A stretch of DNA of 64,000 nt from Aequoribacter sp049615385 (GCF_049615385.1 NZ_JBMZFL010000007.1); one strand, 5' to 3'; positions 16,832 through 26,948 are shown, numbered from the stretch's first letter. The notes: generated from the letters alone by a model not told the origin. Made by a program: numbers and translations.

Positions 16832-17746
16832 ATGGATACGCAGCGCTACACCGACCACATTTTTTGCATTGACACCGACTACGCTGCACCTGGTATCGCT
16901 TGCGCGTACATCATACAAGATGGGGAGGAATGCGCCCTTATCGAAACCGGCACCGGCCCTGCCCTATCCGCCATGATGGAACGCATTAGCGATTTAGGGC
17001 TGTCTCTCGACCAATTCAGCGCCGTTATCCCGACCCATGCGCACCTAGATCATGCCGGCGCCGCTGGGCATTGGATTGAGGCCATGCCCAATGCCAAGCT
17101 CTACTGTCACCCCAAAGCTGCGCGCCACTTAATCGACCCTTCGCGCCTCGAAGCCTCCGCTCGCGGAGTCTACGGAGAAGCTTTCGACGCACTGTATGGG
17201 CAGTTGATACCGGTACCAGAAAATCGAGTAGTCATTTTAGAAGATCACGATTCAGTAGAGGTTGGTCAGCGCGGGCTCACCGCCTATCATACCCGGGGTC
17301 ACGCGGACCACCACCTGTGTTTGTGGGACGAGCAAAGCCGCGGCTGGTTTACCGGCGACTCGTTCGGCATTTGCTACCCCTGCATGCAGACAGGCGATTG
17401 GCCTTTTGCCTTGCCGGCCACGACCCCCACACAGTTCTTGCCGTCATACTACCAAGAGTCTATCGATATCATCGCTGCTAAAAAGCCCCAGTGGATTTAC
17501 CCTACCCATTACGGCCGTATCCCCTTTGACGTTCGAACAGCACAAAGCCTAAAACAACAAATTGGCGCCTATGCCAACATTAGCGACATCGAGCACGCCG
17601 CTGCAGAGCTTCAAAACATCACGCTGCACAATTTAACCCAGACGTTTAGCGGGCCAGAGGCAACGATGATATTAGACAGTCTTAGTCAAGATCTGGCCTT
17701 AAATGCACAGGGTGTTATGCACCGACTACAGAATCGGACACGCTAG
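16832..17746 (+). CDS. Metallo-beta-lactamase fold hydrolase
   Basis: A 304-residue protein with the MBL metal-binding motif THAHLDHAG (HxHxDH) near residue 70, the later GHADHHLCLW histidine and FTGDSFG aspartate, and a final THYGR histidine. It resembles hydrolases of the glyoxalase-II or acyl-thioester type, but the substrate is not evident. Three starts are possible: TTG at 16793, ATG at 16820 (directly against GGAG, so too close) and ATG at 16832 (GGAG 12 bases upstream). I use the last. It diverges from the Bax-like gene. Confidence 0.8.
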   Translation: MDTQRYTDHIFCIDTDYAAPGIACAYIIQDGEECALIETGTGPALSAMMERISDLGLSLDQFSAVIPTHAHLDHAGAAGHWIEAMPNAKLYCHPKAARHLIDPSRLEASARGVYGEAFDALYGQLIPVPENRVVILEDHDSVEVGQRGLTAYHTRGHADHHLCLWDEQSRGWFTGDSFGICYPCMQTGDWPFALPATTPTQFLPSYYQESIDIIAAKKPQWIYPTHYGRIPFDVRTAQSLKQQIGAYANISDIEHAAAELQNITLHNLTQTFSGPEATMILDSLSQDLALNAQGVMHRLQNRTR

Positions 17747-17849
17747 CGCAAAAGTACCGAAATTTTCAGATTCAAACCAAAATCTGACTCCCCGTTACTA
17801 CCAGAAAATCTATATACTTGCGGTTTACGTGGTACCTGCGGATTTGATT

Positions 17850-18701
17850 ATGTCGCCTTTTATCTTGCTTCAGCGCCTATTACCCCAACACCTACTGTCT
17901 CGCTGGGTGGGGCGCCTTGCCGAACTCAAGCATCCAAAATGGCTCAAGAACACCCTGATAAAAGCGTTTATTAAACACTACCAGGTCAATATGGAAGAGG
18001 CCTTCGCACCCTACCCCGAAGCCTACGTCAATTTTAACGAGTTTTTCACTCGCGCCTTAAAGCCAGGGGCTCGCCCGCTGGCCGTTGCCGATGTACTGAG
18101 TCCCGCAGATGGAGCCTTTAGCCAGGTTGGTAAAATCAATGAGGATCAGATTTTTCAAGCCAAGGGCAAATCATTTACAACTACCAGCCTACTCGGCGGC
18201 AACGAAGAATGGGCCGCGCTCTTCCATGATGGCGATTTCGCTACTATTTACTTAAGCCCAAAAGACTATCACCGCATTCATATGCCGATTCAAGGTACCC
18301 TGCTCGCCACTCGATACATCCCTGGCGATCTTTACTCGGTAAATCAAACCACCGCCGAAAATGTCGATGGACTGTTTGCTCGCAACGAGCGTTTGGTGTG
18401 CCTCTTCGACACAGAGGCGGGCCCAATGGCAGCCGTCTTGGTGGGTGCTATGATCGTAGCGGGTATCGAAACCGTCTGGGAAGGCCAAGTGGCACCTCCT
18501 GGATCGCAGATTATTACTCGCCACTACGCCCAACCAGCGCCGGCTATCGAGCTCAAGCAAGGGGATGAGCTCGGCCGGTTTAAACTGGGGTCAACTGTCA
18601 TTTTGCTGTTCGGCAAAGATCAGATCGCTTGGGAGACTTGGTGTCACGCGGGCAACGACATCCGCATGGGCGAATGCATTGCCTCACGAATAAACGTTTA
18701 G
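17850..18701 (+). CDS. psd: Phosphatidylserine decarboxylase proenzyme
   Basis: A 283-residue membrane-associated enzyme that makes phosphatidylethanolamine. The SPADGAFSQVG segment, the YHRIHMP motif near residue 138 and the C-terminal KLGSTVILLFG are all present. Cleavage within the GST sequence (near residue 250) creates the pyruvoyl group. I place the start at the ATG at 17850 (MSPFILLQ), which matches the normal length of 280-300. The stop codon overlaps the stop of the converging rsgA gene. The psd-rsgA-orn neighbourhood is common in gammaproteobacteria. Confidence 0.94.
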   Translation: MSPFILLQRLLPQHLLSRWVGRLAELKHPKWLKNTLIKAFIKHYQVNMEEAFAPYPEAYVNFNEFFTRALKPGARPLAVADVLSPADGAFSQVGKINEDQIFQAKGKSFTTTSLLGGNEEWAALFHDGDFATIYLSPKDYHRIHMPIQGTLLATRYIPGDLYSVNQTTAENVDGLFARNERLVCLFDTEAGPMAAVLVGAMIVAGIETVWEGQVAPPGSQIITRHYAQPAPAIELKQGDELGRFKLGSTVILLFGKDQIAWETWCHAGNDIRMGECIASRINV

Positions 18702-19717
18702 ACGGGGCGGTCGGCGTCTAACGCGTCGACCAATATTTGATAACTGCGAAATCGAGCCTCGCTGATACGCCCCTCGTCCACCGCCGCCAAAAGCGCACAA
18801 TCTGGCTCAGCTTCGTGCTTGCAATCACGAAAACGGCAGACTCCGAGAAACGGCGCAAACTCCCGAAAACCCTGCTCTAATTCGGCACGACTCATATGCC
18901 ACAAACCGAATTCGCGAATTCCAGGAGAATCGATCAATACGCCGCCGGTGGGCAAGTGAAACAGTCGCGCCGTAGTCGTGGTGTGCTGACCCTTTTGATT
19001 GTATTGCGAAAGCTCGCTGGTACGCAGCGCTGCTGCCGGCAGCAGTGAATTCACTAAAGACGATTTACCCACTCCCGATTGTCCAACAAACACACTCACA
19101 CGGTCTTGCAAAACATGGACTAGAGCCGACAAATCGGCCCGATTCGCACTGGTTTGCACCACTCGATAACCCAAGGCTTTATAGGGTTCGAGCACTTCAT
19201 CGACTGTATCTTTCAGCTCGGGCTGATCCAGTAGATCGGTCTTGTTTAGTAACAATAAAGGTTCGATACCGGCCGTTTCGGCCGCCACCAAATAGCGGTC
19301 TATCAAATCAGCATAGGGTGTAGGCTGAGGTGCAATCACCACGACGACCTGGTCAATATTGGCAGCAACAGGCTTAAGACCCGTGTAGGGATCTGGGCGC
19401 TTCAATATGGTGTGGCGCTCGTGCAAAGCCACCACGACGCCTGCGTATTCGCCAGCGCAAAACACCACTCGGTCGCCCGTGACTAAAGCCGGTAAATTAG
19501 CCCGGATAAAGCAGCGCTGCCGCTCAGCGTTTGTGCCCTCCACCTCCACTTGGGTACCAAAATGCGAGATGATTAGGCCTTCTTGTTCATCGCCTAGCTC
19601 ACCGCCAACGAGTAATTCATCGGCTTTGCTGTCGCGTTTCTGCGAGCGCTTACTGCGCTCATCTTGAATCTTTTGGATTCGCCACGCTTGCTGCTTGGTT
19701 AATTTTCGCTTGCCCAC
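18698..19717 (-). CDS. rsgA: Ribosome small-subunit biogenesis GTPase
   Basis: A 339-residue circularly permuted GTPase that acts in late 30S maturation. An N-terminal OB-fold (about 40-110) precedes the permuted GTPase domain, with LLNKTDL near 158 ahead of the P-loop GQSGVGKSSLVN near 218 and DSPGIREFG near 264. The C-terminal zinc-binding cysteines are in CRFRDCKHEAEPDCALL. The basic N-terminus (KRKLTKQQAWRIQKIQ) is also typical. Confidence 0.96.
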   Translation of the reverse strand: MGKRKLTKQQAWRIQKIQDERSKRSQKRDSKADELLVGGELGDEQEGLIISHFGTQVEVEGTNAERQRCFIRANLPALVTGDRVVFCAGEYAGVVVALHERHTILKRPDPYTGLKPVAANIDQVVVVIAPQPTPYADLIDRYLVAAETAGIEPLLLLNKTDLLDQPELKDTVDEVLEPYKALGYRVVQTSANRADLSALVHVLQDRVSVFVGQSGVGKSSLVNSLLPAAALRTSELSQYNQKGQHTTTTARLFHLPTGGVLIDSPGIREFGLWHMSRAELEQGFREFAPFLGVCRFRDCKHEAEPDCALLAAVDEGRISEARFRSYQILVDALDADRPV

Positions 19718-19744
19718 CGCTTGTAACCGCCTATTGCGCCGAAT

Positions 19745-20287
19745 CTAACAGGTCAGCATTTTTTCACGATAGTAACGCAGCTCTTCGATCGACTCGCGAA
19801 TGTCATCAAGAGCCAAATGCGCGCCTTTTTTGGAAAAGCCATCAGCGACTTCTGGTGCCCAACGCTGGGCTAAAATCTTTAACGTGCTGACATCTAAATT
19901 GCGATAGTGAAAATAGGCCTCTAGTGTTGGCATGTGACGAGCCATAAAACGCCGATCCTGACAAATGGTGTTACCGCACATTGGTGATTTACCTGCGGGA
20001 ACCCATTGCTCTAAAAAGGCGATAGTTTCCAGACTGGCGGCCCGTTCGTCCGTGGTGCTGGCACGCACTCGATCCAGTAAACCCGACGCTGTGTGATGTG
20101 TGGTATTCCACTCATCCATCCCCGCAAGAATGGCATCGGACTGATGAATGGCAATGACCGGACCTTCGGCCAAAGTATTCAACTCGCTATCGGTGACAAT
20201 CGTTGCTATTTCGATAACCACGTCTTGATCAGGTTCTAGACCCGTCATTTCCATGTCTACCCAAATAAGGTTTGAATCTGAAACCAT
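19745..20287 (-). CDS. orn: Oligoribonuclease
   Basis: A 180-residue DEDDh exonuclease that degrades 2-5 nucleotide RNAs, including pGpG made from c-di-GMP. The first DED motif, LIWVDMEMTGLEPD, is at residues 7-20, and HLALDDIRESIEELRYYRE closes the protein with the last acidic and histidine ligands. Length and C-terminus match Orn. It lies 27 bases upstream of rsgA on the same strand. The EAL and HD-GYP proteins encoded further along would supply part of its substrate. Confidence 0.96.
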   Translation of the reverse strand: MVSDSNLIWVDMEMTGLEPDQDVVIEIATIVTDSELNTLAEGPVIAIHQSDAILAGMDEWNTTHHTASGLLDRVRASTTDERAASLETIAFLEQWVPAGKSPMCGNTICQDRRFMARHMPTLEAYFHYRNLDVSTLKILAQRWAPEVADGFSKKGAHLALDDIRESIEELRYYREKMLTC

Positions 20288-20354
20288 GAACCTTCCCGCT
20301 TAAAGTCGCTTGACCCGCTAATGATGGGCGGAAATCCGTATCCGAAGCAAGTCT

Positions 20355-21512
20355 TTACTCGAAGACACGCCGATAAAGATCCACAATTTCCGCAGCAGAC
20401 GGCACGCGAGGATTATTATTCGGCGAACCAGAGGCTAAAGCCTGCTCTGCCATCAAGGTTACATTAGCTCGCCAGCTGTCGGGGTCAATGCCGTAACTCG
20501 CGGGCGTCGGTACACTTAAATCCGAGCACAAACGACGCAAACCACTGATCAGTGCATCGCACGCGGTTGAGTCATCGCTGTCTTGGGCAGCGAAACCCAT
20601 ATGCCGAGATGCGATAGCATAGCGGACTTGGGCACCCGGCAACGACCAGGCGGTAATCTCTGGCAGCAGCATGGCATTACTTAACCCGTGCGGCACATGA
20701 TAGTGCGCGCCGATAGGGCGACTCATCCCGTGAATTAACGTCACCGAGGCATTTGCAAAAGCAACGCCGCCTTGAGTTGCAGCCAGCATCATCGCCTCGC
20801 GTGCTTCACGATTGCTAGGGTCGGCGCATGCGCTGGGCAAAAAGGTCACCACTGAACGCATGGCATCCAAGGCGATCGGGTCGGTAAACGCATTGGCTTT
20901 GCGACTCACAAAGGCCTCTAGGGCGTGGCACAGGGTATCTAGGCCTGTGTCTGCGGTTAAACGATAGGGCATTTCGATCGTCAACTCATAGTCGACCAGC
21001 GCAGCAATCGGCATCAGCGCCAGTCCTATCCACAGCATCTTTTCCTGCGTTTCGGTGTCGGTTATTACTGCAAATTTGGTGGCCTCAGAACCGGTTCCCG
21101 CAGTCGTTGGGATCGCGATAATCGGCAAACCGGAATCTAAAGCAAAAGGTACTTTGTATTGCCGCATGGGCTCAGACCGCCCTTGCATCGCAGCCATCGC
21201 TTTTGCCGTATCCATGGAGCTACCGCCCCCGATGGCGATGAGACAATCGTAATCCTTTGCTGTCAACGCCGACAAACCGGCCCGCACCGAATCGGTGGTT
21301 GGGTCGGGCACGCAGTCAGCAAAGATATCGGTAGCACTATCAAAATCAGGCACTGCACCGACAATCGCATCAAAAAACGCTCGCGAGCGAATGAATGGGT
21401 CGGTCACTATTAAGGGCTTTGACAGCCCCAATTGCGCGAGTGTCGCTCTTAGCTCTTGGCTCGCACCGCCCCCGACGCGGAGAATTCTGGGTAAATTCAA
21501 CTGACTGATCAC
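20355..21512 (-). CDS. Iron-containing alcohol dehydrogenase
   Basis: A 385-residue group III alcohol dehydrogenase. The NAD-binding AIGGGSSMDTAKA (near 94), IPTTAGTGSEAT (near 136), the metal-site segment DTLCHALEAF (near 192) and HGMSRPIGAHYHVPHG (near 262) with its histidine ligands are in the usual order. Substrate specificity cannot be read; lactaldehyde, butanol and glycerol enzymes share this pattern. It is followed on the same strand by orn, 67 bases away. Confidence 0.9.
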   Translation of the reverse strand: MISQLNLPRILRVGGGASQELRATLAQLGLSKPLIVTDPFIRSRAFFDAIVGAVPDFDSATDIFADCVPDPTTDSVRAGLSALTAKDYDCLIAIGGGSSMDTAKAMAAMQGRSEPMRQYKVPFALDSGLPIIAIPTTAGTGSEATKFAVITDTETQEKMLWIGLALMPIAALVDYELTIEMPYRLTADTGLDTLCHALEAFVSRKANAFTDPIALDAMRSVVTFLPSACADPSNREAREAMMLAATQGGVAFANASVTLIHGMSRPIGAHYHVPHGLSNAMLLPEITAWSLPGAQVRYAIASRHMGFAAQDSDDSTACDALISGLRRLCSDLSVPTPASYGIDPDSWRANVTLMAEQALASGSPNNNPRVPSAAEIVDLYRRVFE

Positions 21513-21525
21513 CGCCCGCGGCTCC

Positions 21526-22149
21526 TTATTCGATCCCGATCAGATGAACTTCGAATATTAAAGCGGTGTTGGGTGGAATCACACCACCGGCACCTTGCTC
21601 GCCATAGGCCAAATGCGGAGGCGCAAACACGCGCCATTTATCGCCCACAGACATCAGCTGCAAAGCTTCGGTCCACGCAGGAATAACCTGTGTCACGCCA
21701 AAAGTCGCAGGCTCCCCGCGCTGCACGGAGCTATCAAATACCGAACCATCAACAAAGGTCCCGTGGTAGTGCACCACGACCGTAGAGTCCCGAGTGGGCG
21801 TAGCACCATCGCCAGATTCGAGCACCTCGTATTGCAAACCCGATTCAGTGCTCACGACACCCTCACGCGCCGCGTTTTGGGTCATGAATTGGTCAGCGAT
21901 AGCGCTTTGCGCAGCACCTTGCTCTGCCTGCGCCGCTTGTTGCTTGGCTTGAACGGCCTGGTAGGCAGGATTTAGGTCAGCGTCAGATAGCTTGCTGGCG
22001 CCATCGGCAAACCAGTCGCGGATACCGGCAACCACCGCATCGATGTCCATACCGTCGAATTGATTCTTACGCAGCTGGTCGCCAAATTGCAGGCCAAAGC
22101 CATAGCTGACTTTTTGCTCATCTGTCGTAAATTTCAAGTTGTCGCTCAT
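21526..22149 (-). CDS. fklB: FKBP-type peptidyl-prolyl cis-trans isomerase
   Basis: A 207-residue protein with an N-terminal helical dimerisation region (about 1-90, with a Q/A-rich helix AKQQAAQAEQGAAQ) and a C-terminal FKBP domain (about 110-207). Active-site landmarks are VVVHYHGTFVDGSVFDSS, VIPAWTEALQLMSVG and PPHLAYGEQG. No signal peptide is visible, so it is likely the cytoplasmic FklB type and not the periplasmic FkpA. Confidence 0.92.
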   Translation of the reverse strand: MSDNLKFTTDEQKVSYGFGLQFGDQLRKNQFDGMDIDAVVAGIRDWFADGASKLSDADLNPAYQAVQAKQQAAQAEQGAAQSAIADQFMTQNAAREGVVSTESGLQYEVLESGDGATPTRDSTVVVHYHGTFVDGSVFDSSVQRGEPATFGVTQVIPAWTEALQLMSVGDKWRVFAPPHLAYGEQGAGGVIPPNTALIFEVHLIGIE

Positions 22150-22217
22150 AACATGTCCCCCTATTTTCAGAACCCCACACCTTAACAGCTGGATTCCCTT
22201 GTGGCGAGACAGAAGCG

Positions 22218-23153
22218 CTAGTCAGGATCAAAAAGTAAGACTTCTACACGCAGTTGCAACGATGCGGTATCGCAATCGCACAACGCAGATTGCCAGGTGT
22301 AGCGGGGCTCGACTTCGAACCAAAGGTAGTCTCGCACGTAAGAGCGTCGCCAGGTAACCCCGACATATTTAGCGGTATCCCGCCAGGCTGAAGAACCCTG
22401 CCCCGCCACACCCAAAAACCACTGCCGAGCATGTAGGGCAGCGCCCTCTCCCTTCGCATGTCGCGACTGAAACACCGTGCGCCAAGACGCAGCCTCGTCA
22501 CCCAAGCTGGTATCGACTCGGGTACGCCAACGGTAGAGGTGTCCGGACGTGACTTTCTTATCAAAAATCAATTCTGTCGATGTTTCCCAGCCATCTTTGC
22601 CGTAATCAAATCGATGGTAAAAACGCATAGCGACATTGTCCGTGACTGGGGCCTGACGCCTAAATCTAATACCCGGACGTATACCTGAATCACGCCAATG
22701 TGCCGTCAAATCAATACTTGAAGCATCCTGCTTCGACAAGCGCCACTGAATACCTAGGTCAGGGGATTCGCTGCCCGCACCTGGGATAGCGTCCAACGCC
22801 TCATCGCCGATATCATCATCGTCAAATAAAAGTGCCAAACGGTCGTTCACCTTGGGAAGATACAAGGTACCTCGAACGCGCAAATTATTGGCATTTCCGG
22901 CATTTTCATTCCATGAGTAACGCCCAATAACCCGCAGATAGCTCTCGGCCATTGCTTCATCCTCGGTGACCTGATCGCCAAACACACCATCAATCCACAG
23001 TGCCATGTTATCCACGCTTGTGGTCGCGGACTGATGCGCACGATCCAGCCAGACAAGGTTTTCGGAGCTGCCAGATTCAGACTCATCAAAACCGTTCGCC
23101 ATGGGCGCAAATAGCCATAGCACAGTAAAAACTGTGAACAACGATTTAATCAT
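22218..23153 (-). CDS. Putative outer-membrane beta-barrel protein
   Basis: A 311-residue exported protein of unknown function. The start at 23153 gives a clean signal peptide (MIKSLFTVFTVLWLFAPMANG). An upstream start at 23219 would bury it. The mature part has many alternating hydrophobic and aromatic strands (for example YLRVIGRYSW, MRFYHRFDYG, LWFEVEPRYTW) that fit a beta-barrel of about 10-14 strands. It ends LFDPD, without a terminal phenylalanine. I do not recognise a named family. Confidence 0.7.
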   Translation of the reverse strand: MIKSLFTVFTVLWLFAPMANGFDESESGSSENLVWLDRAHQSATTSVDNMALWIDGVFGDQVTEDEAMAESYLRVIGRYSWNENAGNANNLRVRGTLYLPKVNDRLALLFDDDDIGDEALDAIPGAGSESPDLGIQWRLSKQDASSIDLTAHWRDSGIRPGIRFRRQAPVTDNVAMRFYHRFDYGKDGWETSTELIFDKKVTSGHLYRWRTRVDTSLGDEAASWRTVFQSRHAKGEGAALHARQWFLGVAGQGSSAWRDTAKYVGVTWRRSYVRDYLWFEVEPRYTWQSALCDCDTASLQLRVEVLLFDPD

Positions 23154-23262
23154 GCCGTCATCATCTCGATTGTTGCTTAGCAAAAACTTAACACGCACAC
23201 CACAATTTTGAGTAGTCATTTAAGCATGGATTGTTACACTACTCACCCCACATGGAGGCCAA

Positions 23263-24558
23263 ATGACAGCACTCAACGTTCAATTACTCATGACCGGAAA
23301 CGAAGTCATGGCGGGCGACACCATCGACTCCAACTCGGCTTACATCGCCCGCGAGCTGGCCGCCATGGGCATTAAAATTAGCCGTCGAGTCACGGTCAAC
23401 GACGACCTCGAACAACTGTTAATTGAACTAAACAGCATGAGTGCATCGGCTGACATTGTCATCATGAATGGTGGCTTGGGGCCTACTGTCGACGATCTAA
23501 CGTCAGAGGCTTTAGCGGCTTTTAGCAATAGCGCCTTGCAAATACACCCGGACGCAAAAGCCCAATTAGAGGGGTGGTGTGAACGTCGAGGCCAAGCGCT
23601 AAATGACGCAAACAAAAAACAAATGTTGATTCCTGCCGGTGCAGACATCATTCCTAACGCAACGGGCTCGGCGCCGGGAATTGACTTGCAGCACCAAGGC
23701 ACCCGCGTCTTTGCAACACCCGGGGTTCCCAGCGAAATGCGGCAAATGCTGCCCATTATCACGGACCGAATTGGCGCTCGATTTGATCTGACGCATCGTA
23801 CTATTGTGCGACGTTTGCAAACCTTTGGATTGGGCGAATCTAACGCTCAACAGCTCATTAACAACAGCACTTTTGACTGGCCCAGGACCGTGGAGCTGGG
23901 CTTTCGCGCCAGCGCTCCACAAATGGAAGTAAAACTCACTATCCACGACGACAGCCATCAAGAAGACCAAGAACGCTGTATCCAACACATCCATACCCTA
24001 TTTGGGGACCATATCGTTGGCGAAGGCGATACCACACTTGCCGAAGCAGTGTTGAAACTATTGCGAGAACGCCAGCAAACCATCACGACCGCAGAGTCTT
24101 GCACCGGTGGCCTAATCGCCAGCGCTCTCACTCAAATCCCGGGCGCCTCGGCAGCATTCCATGCCGGTTTTGTCACCTACGACAATGCGATCAAAGCCAG
24201 TGTTCTTGGCGTTTCAGAGAGTCACTTAAACAACTGCGGCGCTGTTAGCGAACCGGTTGTACGGCAAATGGCTGACGGGGCACTAGCCCGGGCATCGGCC
24301 GACTACGTGATTGCGGTGAGCGGTGTTGCAGGGCCCGATGGTGGATCCGGCGAAAAGCCCGTAGGCACGGTTTGGGTAGCCTACGGCTCGCGGGAAGAAT
24401 TGAACACGCTTCGGCTATTATGGCCACTGCCTCGGCAACTATTCCAGACGATGGTCACCGCCTGTACGCTGGACTTAATCCGTCGCCAACTACTTGGACT
24501 ACCAAAATATTGCCGTTATGTAGATCAACGCCAAGTGGTTCCGACCGATCAAGAATAG
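23263..24558 (+). CDS. cinA: CinA-family nicotinamide-nucleotide amidohydrolase
   Basis: A 431-residue two-domain protein. The N-terminal MoaB/Mog-like domain (about 5-170) holds LLMTGNEVMAGDTIDSNS and MNGGLGPTVDDLT. The C-terminal CinA/PncC domain (about 265-415) holds TTAESCTGGLIA, with the catalytic serine region, and VAGPDGGSGEKPVGTVW. The C-terminal domain deamidates NMN to nicotinic acid mononucleotide in NAD recycling. GGAGG seven bases before the ATG supports the start. It diverges from the barrel protein gene. Confidence 0.94.
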   Translation: MTALNVQLLMTGNEVMAGDTIDSNSAYIARELAAMGIKISRRVTVNDDLEQLLIELNSMSASADIVIMNGGLGPTVDDLTSEALAAFSNSALQIHPDAKAQLEGWCERRGQALNDANKKQMLIPAGADIIPNATGSAPGIDLQHQGTRVFATPGVPSEMRQMLPIITDRIGARFDLTHRTIVRRLQTFGLGESNAQQLINNSTFDWPRTVELGFRASAPQMEVKLTIHDDSHQEDQERCIQHIHTLFGDHIVGEGDTTLAEAVLKLLRERQQTITTAESCTGGLIASALTQIPGASAAFHAGFVTYDNAIKASVLGVSESHLNNCGAVSEPVVRQMADGALARASADYVIAVSGVAGPDGGSGEKPVGTVWVAYGSREELNTLRLLWPLPRQLFQTMVTACTLDLIRRQLLGLPKYCRYVDQRQVVPTDQE

Positions 24559-24565
24559 GCTCAAA

Positions 24566-25207
24566 CTAAGGCTGTAACTGCTCGATCCACCAACCGCTCT
24601 CGCCTTCACGATAATACCGGAAGCGGTCATGAAGGCGGTTAACGCCACCCTGCCAAAACTCTATGCGATCCGGCACCACGCGATAACCGCCCCAAAAATC
24701 GGGCACTGGAACATCACCGTGGCTGAATTTCTCCTTCATGGCATGTAGCTGTTGCTCAAGCACTGAGCGAGCCGAGATTGGGCGACTTTGATGCGAAGCC
24801 CAGGCTGCCAACTGACTCTCACGAGGGCGCGATAAAAAATACTGGGCGGTCTCGAGTTTAGAGATCTTACTCGCTACACCACCCACGATCACCTGACGAT
24901 CTAATTCATTCCAAGGAAAGTGCAACGACACACGCGGGTTGTGATCGATAGCTTGAGCTTTAGAACTTGAATAGTTCGTAAAAAACACAAAGCCTTTATC
25001 GACCCCCACGTCTTTTAACAGCACCATCCGCTGCCACAAATAGCCCGACTCATCTTGGGTCGCAACCACCATACCTGTGGGGTCACCAAGGCCTGCATCA
25101 ATGGCCTGCTGCAACCAACGGTCAAACTGTTGGTAGGGGTCCGAACTCAAATCAGAGCGACTCAGCCCGCCTTTGGTGTAGTCTCTTCGGTGATCTTTTA
25201 AGCTCAC
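24566..25207 (-). CDS. pdxH: Pyridoxamine 5'-phosphate oxidase
   Basis: A 213-residue FMN enzyme that oxidises pyridoxamine or pyridoxine 5'-phosphate to pyridoxal 5'-phosphate. The FMN-binding MVLLKDVGVDKGFVFFTNYSSSKA, the ASHQSRPI segment near 140 and the C-terminal WGGYRVVPDRIEFWQGGVNRLHDR signature are all present. Length is standard. It converges with cinA, with a gap of seven bases. Confidence 0.95.
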   Translation of the reverse strand: MSLKDHRRDYTKGGLSRSDLSSDPYQQFDRWLQQAIDAGLGDPTGMVVATQDESGYLWQRMVLLKDVGVDKGFVFFTNYSSSKAQAIDHNPRVSLHFPWNELDRQVIVGGVASKISKLETAQYFLSRPRESQLAAWASHQSRPISARSVLEQQLHAMKEKFSHGDVPVPDFWGGYRVVPDRIEFWQGGVNRLHDRFRYYREGESGWWIEQLQP

Positions 25208-25223
25208 TTAACTCTCCTTGCCT

Positions 25224-26948
25224 TTACTGCGCGCCAGCAACCCAACCACCGGGCCTGCGCGTATCGCTCGCTCCCAAGAACCAGCCGTCTTGAATCATGA
25301 TCGATTGGGTCCGCCCCAAGGTTCTGACGTTTTCCTCCACGGGGTGACCCATGGCTTTGAGTTTGTCGACGGTGTCTTTACTCACACCGTTCTCAATACG
25401 CAGGGTGTCAGGCATCCACTGATGATGAACGCGCGCGGCGCCCCCTGCTGCGGCAATGTTCATATCAAAGGCCATGGCATTCAGTATCGTTTGCATCACG
25501 GTACTGATAATCAAACTCCCACCTGGACTACCGGTCGCTAGCCAAGGCTGGCCGTCTTTGAACACCAGCGTTGGACTCATTGAAGACAAAGGTCGTTTAC
25601 CCGCGGTAATTTCGTTGGCCTGGCTTTCGATCAAACCAAAGGCGTTTGGCGTTCCGGGCTTCGTCATAAAATCCGCCATTTCGTTATTTAACAGCACACC
25701 TGTACCTGGCACGACAATGTGTGAACCGTAGCTAAAGTTCAATGTGTAGGTATTAGACACAACGTTGCCCAGCGTATCTGCCACCGAAAAATGCGTAGTA
25801 TCTAGACTCTCGGTGTCGCTAAAGTCGCCGGCTTGAATTTCGGTGGCAGCGCGCGCTCGAGTGGGATCAATGTCACCACGAACCTTGGCGGCATACTCTT
25901 TGCTCAACAATTGATTAACCGGTACTGGGGAAAAATCGGGGTCGCCCATGTGCGCCGCACGATCCGCGTAGGCAATTTTCATAGCCTCGATGACATGGTG
26001 AATATATTCCGCAGAGTTGTGCCCCATAGCTTGCAAGTCGAAGGGCTCCAGAATGTTTAACATTTGGATTATGTGCGTTCCACCCGAGGACGGCGGTGGT
26101 GCAGACACGACTTCGTAGCCACGAAACGTACCGCGTACGGGCTCACGTTCGACCACTCGGTAATTTTTGAGATCGCCTTCGGTAATGATACCGCCCGACT
26201 CCGCCATGGCTTGCGCAATGGTTTTGGCAACCCAACCCTCGTAGAAACCTGAACGACCATTATCGCGAATACTTTTAAGCACCTGCCCTAGATCGGATTG
26301 ACGGAAGTTCACACCGAGCTGTGGCGCTTCGCCCTCAACGAGATACGTACTGGCTGCACCCGGATCGGCCAGCAAACGCTCTTTACGCGAATTCAATTCT
26401 TGGTTTAACGCGAAGGAGACAGGAATGCCTTTCAGCGCAAGGTCAACCGCCGGCTGCAAAACTTGCCGCACGCTCATCGTGCCATAATTTTCTAGCGCAT
26501 GAAGTAAACCAGCCACAGTGCCGGGCACCCCCGACGACAAATAACTAAAGTACAGTCGTTGCCTATCGACATCGCCAAATTCATCCAGATACATATCACG
26601 CTGTGCTCGACCCGGGGCCATCTCGCGATAGTCAATAAACACCTGTTTATTCTCGTCGGCCAAGTGAATCAGCATAAAGCCACCGCCGCCCAAGTTACCG
26701 GCGCGCGGATAGGTCACAGCCAAAGCAAAGCCGGTCGCCACAGCGGCGTCAACGGCATTACCGCCTTGTTGCAAAATAGCGTAACCAATTTCACTGGCCA
26801 GACGCTCAGGACCCACGACCATACCGTTGCGACCAACCTGGGGTAAAAATCGATCCTGATAATCGATAATCGGCGCCTGCTCCGTGCTAGGCTGGGCTAC
26901 CGCGAAGGTAGAGTACAACAAACTAATCAATAACAAGCGTCGTAGCAT
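25224..26948 (-). CDS. ggt: Gamma-glutamyltranspeptidase
   Basis: A 574-residue periplasmic Ntn-hydrolase proenzyme that splits gamma-glutamyl bonds of glutathione. The ATG at 26948 has AAGGAAG seven bases upstream and yields a signal peptide (MLRRLLLISLLYSTFAVAQ). The self-cleavage site and catalytic threonine lie in LDTTHFSVAD near residue 390. The substrate-binding SSMSPTLVF and oxyanion SPGGSLI follow near 455-485. Both subunits are intact. It may scavenge extracellular glutathione. Confidence 0.94.
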   Translation of the reverse strand: MLRRLLLISLLYSTFAVAQPSTEQAPIIDYQDRFLPQVGRNGMVVGPERLASEIGYAILQQGGNAVDAAVATGFALAVTYPRAGNLGGGGFMLIHLADENKQVFIDYREMAPGRAQRDMYLDEFGDVDRQRLYFSYLSSGVPGTVAGLLHALENYGTMSVRQVLQPAVDLALKGIPVSFALNQELNSRKERLLADPGAASTYLVEGEAPQLGVNFRQSDLGQVLKSIRDNGRSGFYEGWVAKTIAQAMAESGGIITEGDLKNYRVVEREPVRGTFRGYEVVSAPPPSSGGTHIIQMLNILEPFDLQAMGHNSAEYIHHVIEAMKIAYADRAAHMGDPDFSPVPVNQLLSKEYAAKVRGDIDPTRARAATEIQAGDFSDTESLDTTHFSVADTLGNVVSNTYTLNFSYGSHIVVPGTGVLLNNEMADFMTKPGTPNAFGLIESQANEITAGKRPLSSMSPTLVFKDGQPWLATGSPGGSLIISTVMQTILNAMAFDMNIAAAGGAARVHHQWMPDTLRIENGVSKDTVDKLKAMGHPVEENVRTLGRTQSIMIQDGWFLGASDTRRPGGWVAGAQ